Assembly: GCA_946887075.1 (NCBI GenBank)
Contig: CAMPKA010000014.1
Location: forward strand, 1 to 64,000
From: an uncultured Salinimicrobium sp.
Lineage (GTDB): Bacteria > Bacteroidota > Bacteroidia > Flavobacteriales > Flavobacteriaceae
Direction: 5' to 3'
DNA length: 64,000 nucleotides
In this document: positions 44,525 through 51,394 of the stretch, piece after piece
How the letters are laid out: each line of letters opens with the position of its first letter
Numbering within the stretch: position 1 is the first letter of the stretch
The notes under the pieces: model-generated
What the model was told of the DNA's origin: nothing
The model's database searches: none
What the model saw: only the letters and a program-made list of their open reading frames with translations
Program-made: the position numbers and the translations under genes

Positions 44525-45344
44525 CTCGGGTCGTATTTTGGAGTTCCATCACCTCCTCTCGCTGGAGATTTTCGATGATATACACATACCCGATATTGGT
44601 CATGTCGTTGAACAGGTCGATATCAATGGTGTAATAACTTTCACTTGGATCTGTGGTATAACCGGTGATCGTCCCGATCGGAATTCCCTTCGGGAAGATT
44701 AGCGACCTTCCTCCTGTGATAATGGTGTCTCCTTTCTGCACAGGTGCTATTGCGGGCACATCGATGAGCTGGACAATGTCCGGATCCTGACCGTCCCAGA
44801 TCAAGGTCCCGAAATGGCTTGAATTCTTAAGTTGCGCGTTGATCTTTGAGTTGGCGTTCAGAATAGAGATCACAGTGGCATATCTCGGTGAAACATTTTC
44901 GACTATTCCCACTATCCCTTTGCTGGTGACCACTCCCATGTCCGGCCGAACTCCTGCCCGTGAGCCCCTTTTGAGCGTCAGGTAGTTGTTCCGGTTCGTA
45001 TAATTATTGTTGATCACCTCCGCAGCCTTAAAGATATAATGGCCTTTGAAGGTGATGGTGTCCGTGAAATCCGCAAGGTCCAGCGAGTCCTCATATCTGG
45101 CCAGTTTGGTCCGCAGCCTTTCATTCTCTTCCAGCAGTCGTTGATTATATTCATCAAGATTGAAGTAAGCATTGATATCACTGGTCCAGCTGTAAATCCC
45201 GCCACTTATGAAATTGGCACTGCTGATAAACTTACTCTTCTGAAAGGAATGGGACTGGATCGTCAGGATCAGGGAAATGCCGAGCAGCAATAAGAATAAG
45301 ATATTGTTCTTATTGCGGATAAGAAAGTTGACGATCTGCTGCAT
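44517..45344 (-). CDS. mreC: Rod shape-determining protein MreC
   Basis: A 275-residue bitopic protein: one N-terminal transmembrane helix (about 15-30), a coiled coil (NQRLLEENERLRTKLARYED) and the periplasmic beta domain with GVRPDMGVVTSKGIVGIVEN, SNGILNANSKI-like spacing and GGRSLIFPKGIPIGTIT. MreC links MreB filaments to PBP2/RodA in the periplasm. It follows mreB by nine bases and overlaps mreD. Confidence 0.93.
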   Translation of the reverse strand: MQQIVNFLIRNKNNILFLLLLGISLILTIQSHSFQKSKFISSANFISGGIYSWTSDINAYFNLDEYNQRLLEENERLRTKLARYEDSLDLADFTDTITFKGHYIFKAAEVINNNYTNRNNYLTLKRGSRAGVRPDMGVVTSKGIVGIVENVSPRYATVISILNANSKINAQLKNSSHFGTLIWDGQDPDIVQLIDVPAIAPVQKGDTIITGGRSLIFPKGIPIGTITGYTTDPSESYYTIDIDLFNDMTNIGYVYIIENLQREEVMELQNTTRDE

Positions 45345-45353
45345 AAGCTAACC

Positions 45354-46382
45354 CTACTTTATCAGGATACCCTTGTACCGGTTGAGCGTTTTGAGGGTAA
45401 TACCGGTACCTCTTACCACCGCCCGAAGCGGGTCTTCAGCGATATACACAGGCAAATCGGTCTTCTGGGACAGACGTTTGTCCAGCCCTCGGAGCATCGA
45501 TCCGCCGCCGGCCAGGTAAATCCCGGTGTTGTATATATCGGCTGCGAGTTCCGGAGGGGTCTGGGAAAGCGTTTCCATGACCGCATCTTCGATTCGGAGG
45601 ATGGATTTGTCTAGGGCTTTGGCAATCTCCCGGTAGGAGATGTTGACCTGTTTTGGCTTTCCTGTCAAAAGATCCCTTCCCTGTACATTCATCTCATCCG
45701 GAGGCACTTCAAGGTCTTCCGTGGCAGCTCCTATCTGGATCTTGATCTTTTCTGCGGTGCGCTCCCCGACATACAGGTTGTGCTGGGTGCGCATATAGTA
45801 AACGATATCATTGGTAAAAACGTCTCCCGCAATCTTGACCGATTTATCACAAACGATCCCGCCCAGGGCAATAACCGCTATTTCCGTAGTTCCTCCTCCG
45901 ATATCAACGATCATGTTCCCCTTGGGTTGCATGATGTCTACGCCGATCCCTATGGCCGCAGCCATCGGCTCGTGGATGAGGTAAACCTCTTTTCCATTCA
46001 CCCGTTCTGCACTCTCCTTCACTGCCCGCATCTCAACTTCTGTGATCCCGGACGGAATACAGATTACCATGCGCAGCGCGGGGGTGAACATCTTCTTCTT
46101 GAGGGCGGGAATTTCCTTGATGAACATGGTGAGCATCTTTTCGCTGGCATCGAAATCGGCGATAACCCCATCCTTCAGAGGACGAATGGTCTTGATATTC
46201 TCATGGGTCTTTCCCTGCATCATAGCCGCCTCTTTTCCTACTGCGATGATCTTTCCGGTAGTTCGGTGCCGGGCAACGATGGACGGACTGTCCACCACGA
46301 CTTTATCATTGTGTATGATTAGCGTATTGGCAGTACCCAGGTCGATGGCTATTTCTTCTGTGAGAAAATCGAAAAATCCCAT
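45354..46382 (-). CDS. mreB: Rod shape-determining protein MreB
   Basis: The 342-residue product is the bacterial actin that guides cell-wall elongation. The actin-fold ATP motifs are present: EEIAIDLGTANTLIIHNDKV (phosphate 1), MIVDIGGGTTEIAVIALGG (phosphate 2) and GIYLAGGGSMLRGLDKRL (adenosine). IMQPKGNM and YLIHEPMAAAIGIGVD are also canonical. Length is standard for MreB. It is followed by mreC, mreD, mrdA and rodA and preceded by purH with a 42-base gap, a gene order common in flavobacteria. Confidence 0.97.
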   Translation of the reverse strand: MGFFDFLTEEIAIDLGTANTLIIHNDKVVVDSPSIVARHRTTGKIIAVGKEAAMMQGKTHENIKTIRPLKDGVIADFDASEKMLTMFIKEIPALKKKMFTPALRMVICIPSGITEVEMRAVKESAERVNGKEVYLIHEPMAAAIGIGVDIMQPKGNMIVDIGGGTTEIAVIALGGIVCDKSVKIAGDVFTNDIVYYMRTQHNLYVGERTAEKIKIQIGAATEDLEVPPDEMNVQGRDLLTGKPKQVNISYREIAKALDKSILRIEDAVMETLSQTPPELAADIYNTGIYLAGGGSMLRGLDKRLSQKTDLPVYIAEDPLRAVVRGTGITLKTLNRYKGILIK

Positions 46383-46424
46383 GTTAAGTCTGTATTGATT
46401 GAGGTTCGGTAAATGTAATAAAAT

Positions 46425-47951
46425 TTAGTGTTTAAAATGCCGAATTCCGGTCATCACCATAGCGATTCCGTTCTGGTCACAATAATCCACGCTCAACTGA
46501 TCCTTCACGGAACCTCCAGGCTGGATCACACTGGTTATGCCAGCCTTTCCTGCGATTTCAACACAATCGGGAAAAGGGAAGAAAGCATCGCTTGCCATAG
46601 CGGCTCCTTCCAAGTTGAAATTGAAACTTCTCGCTTTGCTGATGCTCTGTTTCAGGGCATCTACACGCGAGGTCTGACCTGTTCCACTTGCCAGTAGCTG
46701 TCTGTCGCGTACCAGGACAATCGTGTTGGATTTGGTGTGTTTACAGATTCGGGAGGCGAACAGCAGGTCCCCAACCTGTTCCTCGGTCGGATGCTGCCTG
46801 GTGACAGGCCGAAGATCCTGAGCCTGGTCGGTTTTGAGATCCTTTTCCTGCACCAGCAAACCATTCAGGCACGACCTGACCTGCTCCGAAGGCATATCCC
46901 ATATCTTCTGGCGCAGTAGCACCCTATTCTTTTTAGCACTGAGGATAGCAAAAGCCTCCTGTTCAAAACCAGGCGCAATGACTACTTCACAGAAGAGCTG
47001 GTGAATCTCCTCTGCCGTGGTGGTGTCGATGGGGGTGTTGCTGATTAAAACCCCTCCAAAAGCGGAAACCGGATCTCCGGCGAGAGCAGCCTTATAGGCT
47101 TCCTGCAGGCTATTCCTCTGGGCAACACCACAGGCGTTGTTATGCTTGAGGATTGCGAAAGTTGGTTTCTCCTCCCTGAATTCCGCCATGAGATTCACGG
47201 CAGCGTCAATATCCAGCAGGTTGTTGTATGACAGCTCCTTTCCGTGCAGTTTCTCAAACATGGCATCCAACTCCCCGTAAAACTTAGCCTTTTGATGCGG
47301 ATTCTCTCCATACCGGAGCTGGTTTCCCTGATCAAAGTTTAAACTAAAATGCTGATCCCCGGAATTGAAGAAACCGAGAATTGCAGTGTCATAATGGGAG
47401 GAAACTGCAAAAGCCTTTGCGGCAAAAGCCTTTCGCTCCTCTAGAGTGGTGCTTCCCTCTCCCCTGGAAATTAGCTTCAGAAATCTGTCGTATTCCGCTA
47501 CAGAGGGAACACAAAGAACATCCTTAAAATTCTTTGCAGCAGCGCGGATCAGGGATATTCCCCCGATGTCTATCTTTTCGATGATTTCTTCCTCCGTGGC
47601 TCCAGATGCCAAGGTCTTTTCAAAGGGATAAAGATCCACCACAACGATATCGATCTGTGGGATTTCGTATTGTTCAAGCTCCTTCCGGTCTGAGTCTTCC
47701 TCACTGCGGTTGAGGATCCCGCCGAATATCTTGGGGTGTAGCGTTTTGACTCTTCCGCCGAGAATGGATGGATAGGAGGTGATATCCTCCACCCGGTTCA
47801 CAGGAATTCCGAGGTCCCGGATAAATGCCTCAGTACCTCCGGTGGAATAAATGCTGATCCCCAGCTCATCTAGCTTTCTCACCAGGGGTTCCAGTCCTTT
47901 TTTATCAAATACGGAAATCAAGGCGGATTTCGCCTTTTTCAAATCGCTCAT
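46425..47951 (-). CDS. purH: Bifunctional AICAR transformylase/IMP cyclohydrolase
   Basis: The 508-residue enzyme performs the last two steps of IMP synthesis. The N-terminal IMP cyclohydrolase (MGS-like) domain has SALISVFDKKGLEPLVRKL, SIYSTGGTEAFIRDLG and GGRVKTLHPKIFGGIL. The C-terminal AICAR transformylase domain has LRYGENPHQKAKFY, the catalytic His region ILKHNNACGVAQRNS (the usual NPCG is NACG here), DAFFPFPDCVEIAGKAGI and VIQPGGSVKDQ. Length is normal. It is upstream of mreB on the same strand and a good -7 promoter element precedes it. Confidence 0.96.
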   Translation of the reverse strand: MSDLKKAKSALISVFDKKGLEPLVRKLDELGISIYSTGGTEAFIRDLGIPVNRVEDITSYPSILGGRVKTLHPKIFGGILNRSEEDSDRKELEQYEIPQIDIVVVDLYPFEKTLASGATEEEIIEKIDIGGISLIRAAAKNFKDVLCVPSVAEYDRFLKLISRGEGSTTLEERKAFAAKAFAVSSHYDTAILGFFNSGDQHFSLNFDQGNQLRYGENPHQKAKFYGELDAMFEKLHGKELSYNNLLDIDAAVNLMAEFREEKPTFAILKHNNACGVAQRNSLQEAYKAALAGDPVSAFGGVLISNTPIDTTTAEEIHQLFCEVVIAPGFEQEAFAILSAKKNRVLLRQKIWDMPSEQVRSCLNGLLVQEKDLKTDQAQDLRPVTRQHPTEEQVGDLLFASRICKHTKSNTIVLVRDRQLLASGTGQTSRVDALKQSISKARSFNFNLEGAAMASDAFFPFPDCVEIAGKAGITSVIQPGGSVKDQLSVDYCDQNGIAMVMTGIRHFKH

Positions 47952-47973
47952 TTTGTTGGTTTTGTTGAGGTTG

Positions 47974-47981
47974 CAAAAGTA
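47974..47981 (-). promoter_or_regulatory. -7 promoter element for purH
   Basis: TACTTTTG on the minus strand is an exact match to the Bacteroidota -7 consensus TAnnTTTG. It lies 23 bases before the purH ATG, leaving a leader of roughly 15-20 bases. The -33 region is only T-rich, without a perfect TTTG. Confidence 0.55.
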
Positions 47982-48079
47982 GGTATTTCAGCAGAAAATA
48001 ATGATCCCCCACCCCTTAATTCTCATATATTTTGTAACAAATGACATTCCGTTGCGTCATATGTTCTCAGGGTATTAAA

Positions 48080-49339
48080 ATGGGCATGCTAATATATCTT
48101 AGGGTACTGAAGGAGAGCTTTAATTTCGCGATCAATGCACTCCGGAATAATAAACTCAGAACGATGTTGTCCCTGCTCGGGGTGACCATCGGCATCTTTT
48201 CCATCATCGCGGTACTGGCTGCTGTGGATTCCCTGGAACGCGAGATCCGGGGCAGTATCAGTGCCCTTGACCAGAGCACCATGATCATCATGAGATTTTC
48301 TTTTGGACCCACGGAGGTCCCGCAATGGAAAAGGGAGCAGTTCCCTGATGTGACCTATGAGGAGTACGAATTCCTGAGTCGGAATCTTCCGGAAGCCGAG
48401 GCAGTGTCCTTTGCCCTTAATGTTCCCAGGGAAACCATTAAATATCATGACCGTACTGCAAGCGAGGTGGGAATCGGAGCCGTCACCCATGAATACTATG
48501 ACATCGAGGCACTCCAGATCGAAGACGGCCGCTTTTTCTCTGAAGCGGAATCCGTTCGTGGTGCCCAGGTGATTATCTTGGGAGCGGACGTCGCGGAAAG
48601 CCTCTTTCCGGATGGCCGGGCGATCGGAAAAGAGGTACGGCTGTATGGAAAGCGCTTTCGGGTCATCGGGGTGCTTGAAAAAATCGGTGGAGGATTGATG
48701 GGGGATTCCCATGACGGTAATGCCTTCCTTCCTGCGACTGCGGTGATGCGGATTTATGGCAGCAGCAACAGATCTACCTTCCCACAGATCATCCTTAGCC
48801 CGAAGGATGGGGCGGATGATGCGGAATTCAAAGCAATGGTTACTCAGAAGCTCAGGAATTTCAGAGGTCTGCGGCAGGAGGATATGTCCAATTTTTTTGT
48901 CAACGAACTTAAAGGCTTCACCGAGTTCATCGACAACATCAGTTCCAGGATGAACATGTTTGGCCTGGTGATTTCCGGATTTTCGCTGCTGGTCGGTGGA
49001 TTTGGAATCGCCAATATTATGTTTGTCAGCGTAAAGGAGCGGACCAACCTGATCGGCATTCAGAAATCCCTGGGGGCCAAAAACCGTTTTATCCTGTTCC
49101 AGTTCCTTTTCGAAGCGGTAATCCTGGCAGTAATCGGTGGGCTTATCGGCCTGTTCCTCGTCTGGATCGCCTCCCTGATCGCCTCTCAGTTCACGGGAGA
49201 GTTTGAGTTTATCCTATCTCCGTGGAACATGTTCATCGGAACAGCGGTTTCGGCCGTTATCGGCCTGGTCTCGGGAATTGTTCCGGCCGTTTCAGCCTCC
49301 AAGCTCGATCCTGTCGAGGCCATTCGGACCGGCATGTAA
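48080..49339 (+). CDS. MacB-type ABC transporter permease
   Basis: The product has 420 residues if it starts at MGMLIYLRVLKESFNFAINA (ATG 48080); the frame also allows 48041, which would add 13 implausible residues. It has one N-terminal transmembrane helix (LRTMLSLLGVTIGIFSIIAV), a large MacB_PCD periplasmic domain (about 45-270, with VIILGADVAESLFPDGRAIG and GKRFRVIGVLEKIGGGLMG), then the FtsX domain with three helices (VERTNLIGIQ-like VKERTNLIGIQKSLGAKNRF). The family forms tripartite or LolCDE-like exporters of peptides, antibiotics or lipoproteins. No ATPase gene adjoins it, so the partner is encoded elsewhere. Confidence 0.88.
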   Translation: MGMLIYLRVLKESFNFAINALRNNKLRTMLSLLGVTIGIFSIIAVLAAVDSLEREIRGSISALDQSTMIIMRFSFGPTEVPQWKREQFPDVTYEEYEFLSRNLPEAEAVSFALNVPRETIKYHDRTASEVGIGAVTHEYYDIEALQIEDGRFFSEAESVRGAQVIILGADVAESLFPDGRAIGKEVRLYGKRFRVIGVLEKIGGGLMGDSHDGNAFLPATAVMRIYGSSNRSTFPQIILSPKDGADDAEFKAMVTQKLRNFRGLRQEDMSNFFVNELKGFTEFIDNISSRMNMFGLVISGFSLLVGGFGIANIMFVSVKERTNLIGIQKSLGAKNRFILFQFLFEAVILAVIGGLIGLFLVWIASLIASQFTGEFEFILSPWNMFIGTAVSAVIGLVSGIVPAVSASKLDPVEAIRTGM

Positions 49340-49361
49340 CTTTAAAGAATCCCGTGTGGAA

Positions 49362-49820
49362 TCAGTCCAGAATGGAGGCAACTCGCTCGGTCACAAATTC
49401 AAGAAAGGTTTCGTCCTCACTGGTAAAGGGATCCGGGGTATTGGAGTCGATGTCGATCTGGCCTACATTCTTACCCTTATGAAAAAGAGGTACTACAATT
49501 TCTGCTTTAACATCGATACTGCATGCGATGTAGTTGTCCTGGGCCTGTACATCAGGAACAACGAAGTTTTTGTTTGAGACCGCGACCTGGCCGCAGATTC
49601 CCTTGCCGAAAGGGATAATGGTATGCTCGGTAGGGGCCCCGGAATACGGACCTAGCTTCAGTTCCTCTATATCCCCGTTCCTGAAATAGAAGCCTACCCA
49701 GGTATAGTATGCTACCTCTTCCCTGAGCAGATCGCATACTTCCTGCATTCGCTGCTCAGCACTCTGGTGTTTCCTGTTAAGGATGTCGTTGACCTGGCGT
49801 TTTAGTTTCGTGAAATCCAT
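49362..49820 (-). CDS. GAF-domain protein, free methionine-(R)-sulfoxide reductase-like
   Basis: The product has 152 residues from the ATG at 49820 (MDFTKLKRQVNDIL); the frame runs to 49895 but that part overlaps the divergent promoter zone. It is a single GAF domain of the fRMsr (YebR/MsrC) type: WVGFYFRNGDIEELKLGPYSG, IIPFGKGICGQVA, YIACSIDVKAEIVVPLF and QIDIDSNTPDPFTSEDE. The enzyme reduces free methionine-(R)-sulfoxide. The resolving Cys in GICG and the catalytic Cys in IACS are present, but the first Cys of the three-Cys enzymes (in the PACVRI-like segment) is replaced by TEHTII. Such two-Cys members exist, so activity is likely but not certain. Confidence 0.82.
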   Translation of the reverse strand: MDFTKLKRQVNDILNRKHQSAEQRMQEVCDLLREEVAYYTWVGFYFRNGDIEELKLGPYSGAPTEHTIIPFGKGICGQVAVSNKNFVVPDVQAQDNYIACSIDVKAEIVVPLFHKGKNVGQIDIDSNTPDPFTSEDETFLEFVTERVASILD

Positions 49821-49836
49821 CGATGAAGCTTTTGAG

Positions 49837-49844
49837 CAAAAGTA
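49837..49844 (-). promoter_or_regulatory. -7 promoter element for the GAF/fRMsr gene
   Basis: TACTTTTG on the minus strand matches TAnnTTTG exactly, 17 bases before the GAF gene ATG. It supports the start at 49820 rather than the upstream one at 49895. No clear -33 TTTG is seen. Confidence 0.55.
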
Positions 49845-49865
49845 TTTAAAATTTACGCGATGTTT

Positions 49866-49873
49866 TACTTTTG
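49866..49873 (+). promoter_or_regulatory. -7 promoter element for the exosortase genes
   Basis: TACTTTTG on the plus strand matches TAnnTTTG exactly. It forms a divergent pair with the element at 49837-49844, 21 bases apart. It overlaps the only early start codon (TTG 49871) of the XrtF frame, so translation probably begins further downstream. Confidence 0.5.
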
Positions 49874-50455
49874 AAATTCGATACTTTTGAAACAAATCCC
49901 TTTCAGAAGTTGCTTCAGCTCATTCAGAAATATGCCGCTGTACTCAGGTTTCTCTTTACCTTTCTCGGGGTTTACCTATTGCTCGCGCTCCTTTACAACT
50001 TTTACCTGAACAGCAATATAAATGCGGGATACCATCCGGATTTCCTGACCCAACTGGTCGGCCTCCAGAGCGGTGCTTTAGTGGAGGCTATGGGATATCA
50101 GACTCAGGTGCATTCCGGTCATCCGGAGGCCTCCATGCATCTTTTTGTCAATGGAAAATTTGTCGCCCGGATTATAGAGGGATGTAATGCTGCAAGTATC
50201 ATTATCCTCTTTGTTTCCTTTATGATTGCGTTTGCCGGGAAGTTTGGCACCACGCTGCTTTATGCTTTTGCTGGTTCAGTGATCATATATGCGACCAATA
50301 TCCTTCGTATTGGTCTTATGGCCATTGGTATTTACGAATATCCAGGTCAGGCCCATTTTCTCCACACCATAGCTTTCCCGCTGGTCATATACGGAATGGT
50401 TTTCCTTCTTTGGATTGTCTGGGTCGCCCTCTATTCTAAACAGATTGGGCCATGA
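49871..50455 (+). CDS. xrtF: Exosortase family protein XrtF
   Basis: A membrane protease/transpeptidase-like protein of the exosortase family, 194 residues from the TTG at 49871. No ATG exists until deep in the protein, and a TAnnTTTG element overlaps this TTG, so a later start (for example TTG at 49910, ahead of LLQLIQKYAAVLRF) is plausible. It has about six transmembrane segments. The exosortase catalytic residues are Cys105 in RIIEGCNAASIIILF, Arg146 in ATNILRIGLM and a His in HFLHTIAFPLVIYG. Exosortases cut C-terminal sorting tails of exported proteins; XrtF substrates are not established. It overlaps the next gene by four bases. Confidence 0.88.
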   Translation: MKFDTFETNPFQKLLQLIQKYAAVLRFLFTFLGVYLLLALLYNFYLNSNINAGYHPDFLTQLVGLQSGALVEAMGYQTQVHSGHPEASMHLFVNGKFVARIIEGCNAASIIILFVSFMIAFAGKFGTTLLYAFAGSVIIYATNILRIGLMAIGIYEYPGQAHFLHTIAFPLVIYGMVFLLWIVWVALYSKQIGP

Positions 50456-50904
50456 GAAATGTAACCAAAATCATAAAGGTGTTGGCCCTGGTATGGCTCC
50501 TTGCTCTGGTAAGGCTGTATGAATACACCTTCTTCTACGATCCCTTTATGCACTTTTTCGGATCCAGTTTCCATACTGGTGAGGCCCTGGATCTTACCCC
50601 AGGCATGTTCTTCAACCTCTTTGTCCGCTTTATGATCAATACTGCTTTGTCCCTGCTCATTCTATGGGTGGTCTTTGAGAAGCGGGGGATCCTGAGATTT
50701 TCCGCAATCATCTATCTGTTCTTCCTGGTCACCCTGTTTCCGGTTTTTGTTTTTCTGATGTATCAGGTGACCCCGGAACATTACCTGGCCGCCTTTTACG
50801 TCCGGAGGTTCCTTGCGCATCCGGTGCTGATCCTACTGCTGCTTCCGGCCTTTTATTATTATACGATTCGCTACCGAATATCCCGCCGATCCAACGAATT
50901 CTAA
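50452..50904 (+). CDS. Exosortase F system-associated membrane protein
   Basis: A 150-residue protein with four hydrophobic segments (about 8-21, 47-67, 78-98 and 116-136). Motifs YEYTFFYDPFMHFF and YVRRFLAHPVLILLLLPAFY are typical of the small protein that accompanies XrtF in flavobacteria (the near-exosortase family). Its ATG overlaps the xrtF stop by four bases (ATGA). Its function is unknown; it presumably forms a complex with XrtF or helps its substrate. No protein with an obvious sorting tail is encoded in the window. Confidence 0.88.
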   Translation: MRNVTKIIKVLALVWLLALVRLYEYTFFYDPFMHFFGSSFHTGEALDLTPGMFFNLFVRFMINTALSLLILWVVFEKRGILRFSAIIYLFFLVTLFPVFVFLMYQVTPEHYLAAFYVRRFLAHPVLILLLLPAFYYYTIRYRISRRSNEF

Positions 50905-50911
50905 AATTTTG

Positions 50912-50919
50912 TATATTTG
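50912..50919 (+). promoter_or_regulatory. -7 promoter element upstream of the HYC_CC_PP gene
   Basis: TATATTTG is an exact TAnnTTTG match that ends seven bases before the ATG at 50927. The transcript would therefore have an extremely short leader or none. It rules against the earlier ATG at 50909. Confidence 0.5.
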
Positions 50920-50926
50920 CTGCGAG

Positions 50927-51319
50927 ATGAAGCAATTTTTTCATAGATCTCTTTCGATGAGCCTTTCGCTGCTTGTGCTCCTATCCACCATGTCTTTTAC
51001 GGTGGAGAAGCATTTTTGTGGGGATGTTTTTGTCGATAAGGCGATATTCTCCGAAGCCAAGGACTGCGGTATGCATTCTGGAGCACCGGAGGAGAACGGT
51101 TGCTGTAAGGAGGAGAAAATTGTGGTAGAGGGACAGGAGGATCTAAAGCTGAGCTTTGAGGATCTTGACCTGGACCAGCAGGTTTTCATCACCTGCTTCA
51201 CCTGCTCATACCTGAACTTGTTCAAGTCGCTTCCCCGGGAGGAGAATGCCTATACAGATTATGCGCCGCCTCTCCTGGTCTACGATATACATCTTCTTGA
51301 CGAGACTTTCCTGATCTGA
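50927..51319 (+). CDS. HYC_CC_PP family protein
   Basis: A 130-residue exported protein (signal MKQFFHRSLSMSLSLLVLLS) carrying the name-giving features of the HYC_CC_PP family: H-F-C at 29-31, the Cys pair at 59-60 (ENGCCKEEK) and the Pro pair at 114-115 (DYAPPLLVYD). An additional C-x-x-C lies at 90-93 (ITCFTCSYLN). These are common next to metal-efflux genes in flavobacteria, and the Cys/His content suggests copper or another soft metal as ligand, by inference. The start at 50927 is preferred because the earlier ATG overlaps the promoter element. The cusA-like gene follows 75 bases downstream. Confidence 0.82.
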   Translation: MKQFFHRSLSMSLSLLVLLSTMSFTVEKHFCGDVFVDKAIFSEAKDCGMHSGAPEENGCCKEEKIVVEGQEDLKLSFEDLDLDQQVFITCFTCSYLNLFKSLPREENAYTDYAPPLLVYDIHLLDETFLI

Positions 51320-51348
51320 ACCTGTTATTGATTTTTGTCCCTGTAAAG

Positions 51349-51387
51349 GGAATCCGTGGGGATTCCGTAGGTCAAATCAATAATTTG
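51349..51387. promoter_or_regulatory. Dyad and repeat cluster upstream of the cusA-like gene
   Basis: GGAATCC (51349-51355) and GGATTCC (51360-51366) form a perfect 7-bp inverted repeat with a 4-base loop. The same stretch also reads as near-direct repeats, AATCCGTGGG and ATTCCGTAGG, 11 bp apart. A second small dyad, CAAAT (51373-51377) with ATTTG (51383-51387), lies just before the ATG. They could be operators or an mRNA hairpin between HYC_CC_PP and the efflux genes. Confidence 0.35.
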
Positions 51388-51394
51388 GTTAAGC

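Noticed and set aside
45780..46322. 180-codon plus-strand frame opposite mreB
   Set aside because: The composition (many His/Asp) is the mirror of highly conserved mreB codons; not a gene.
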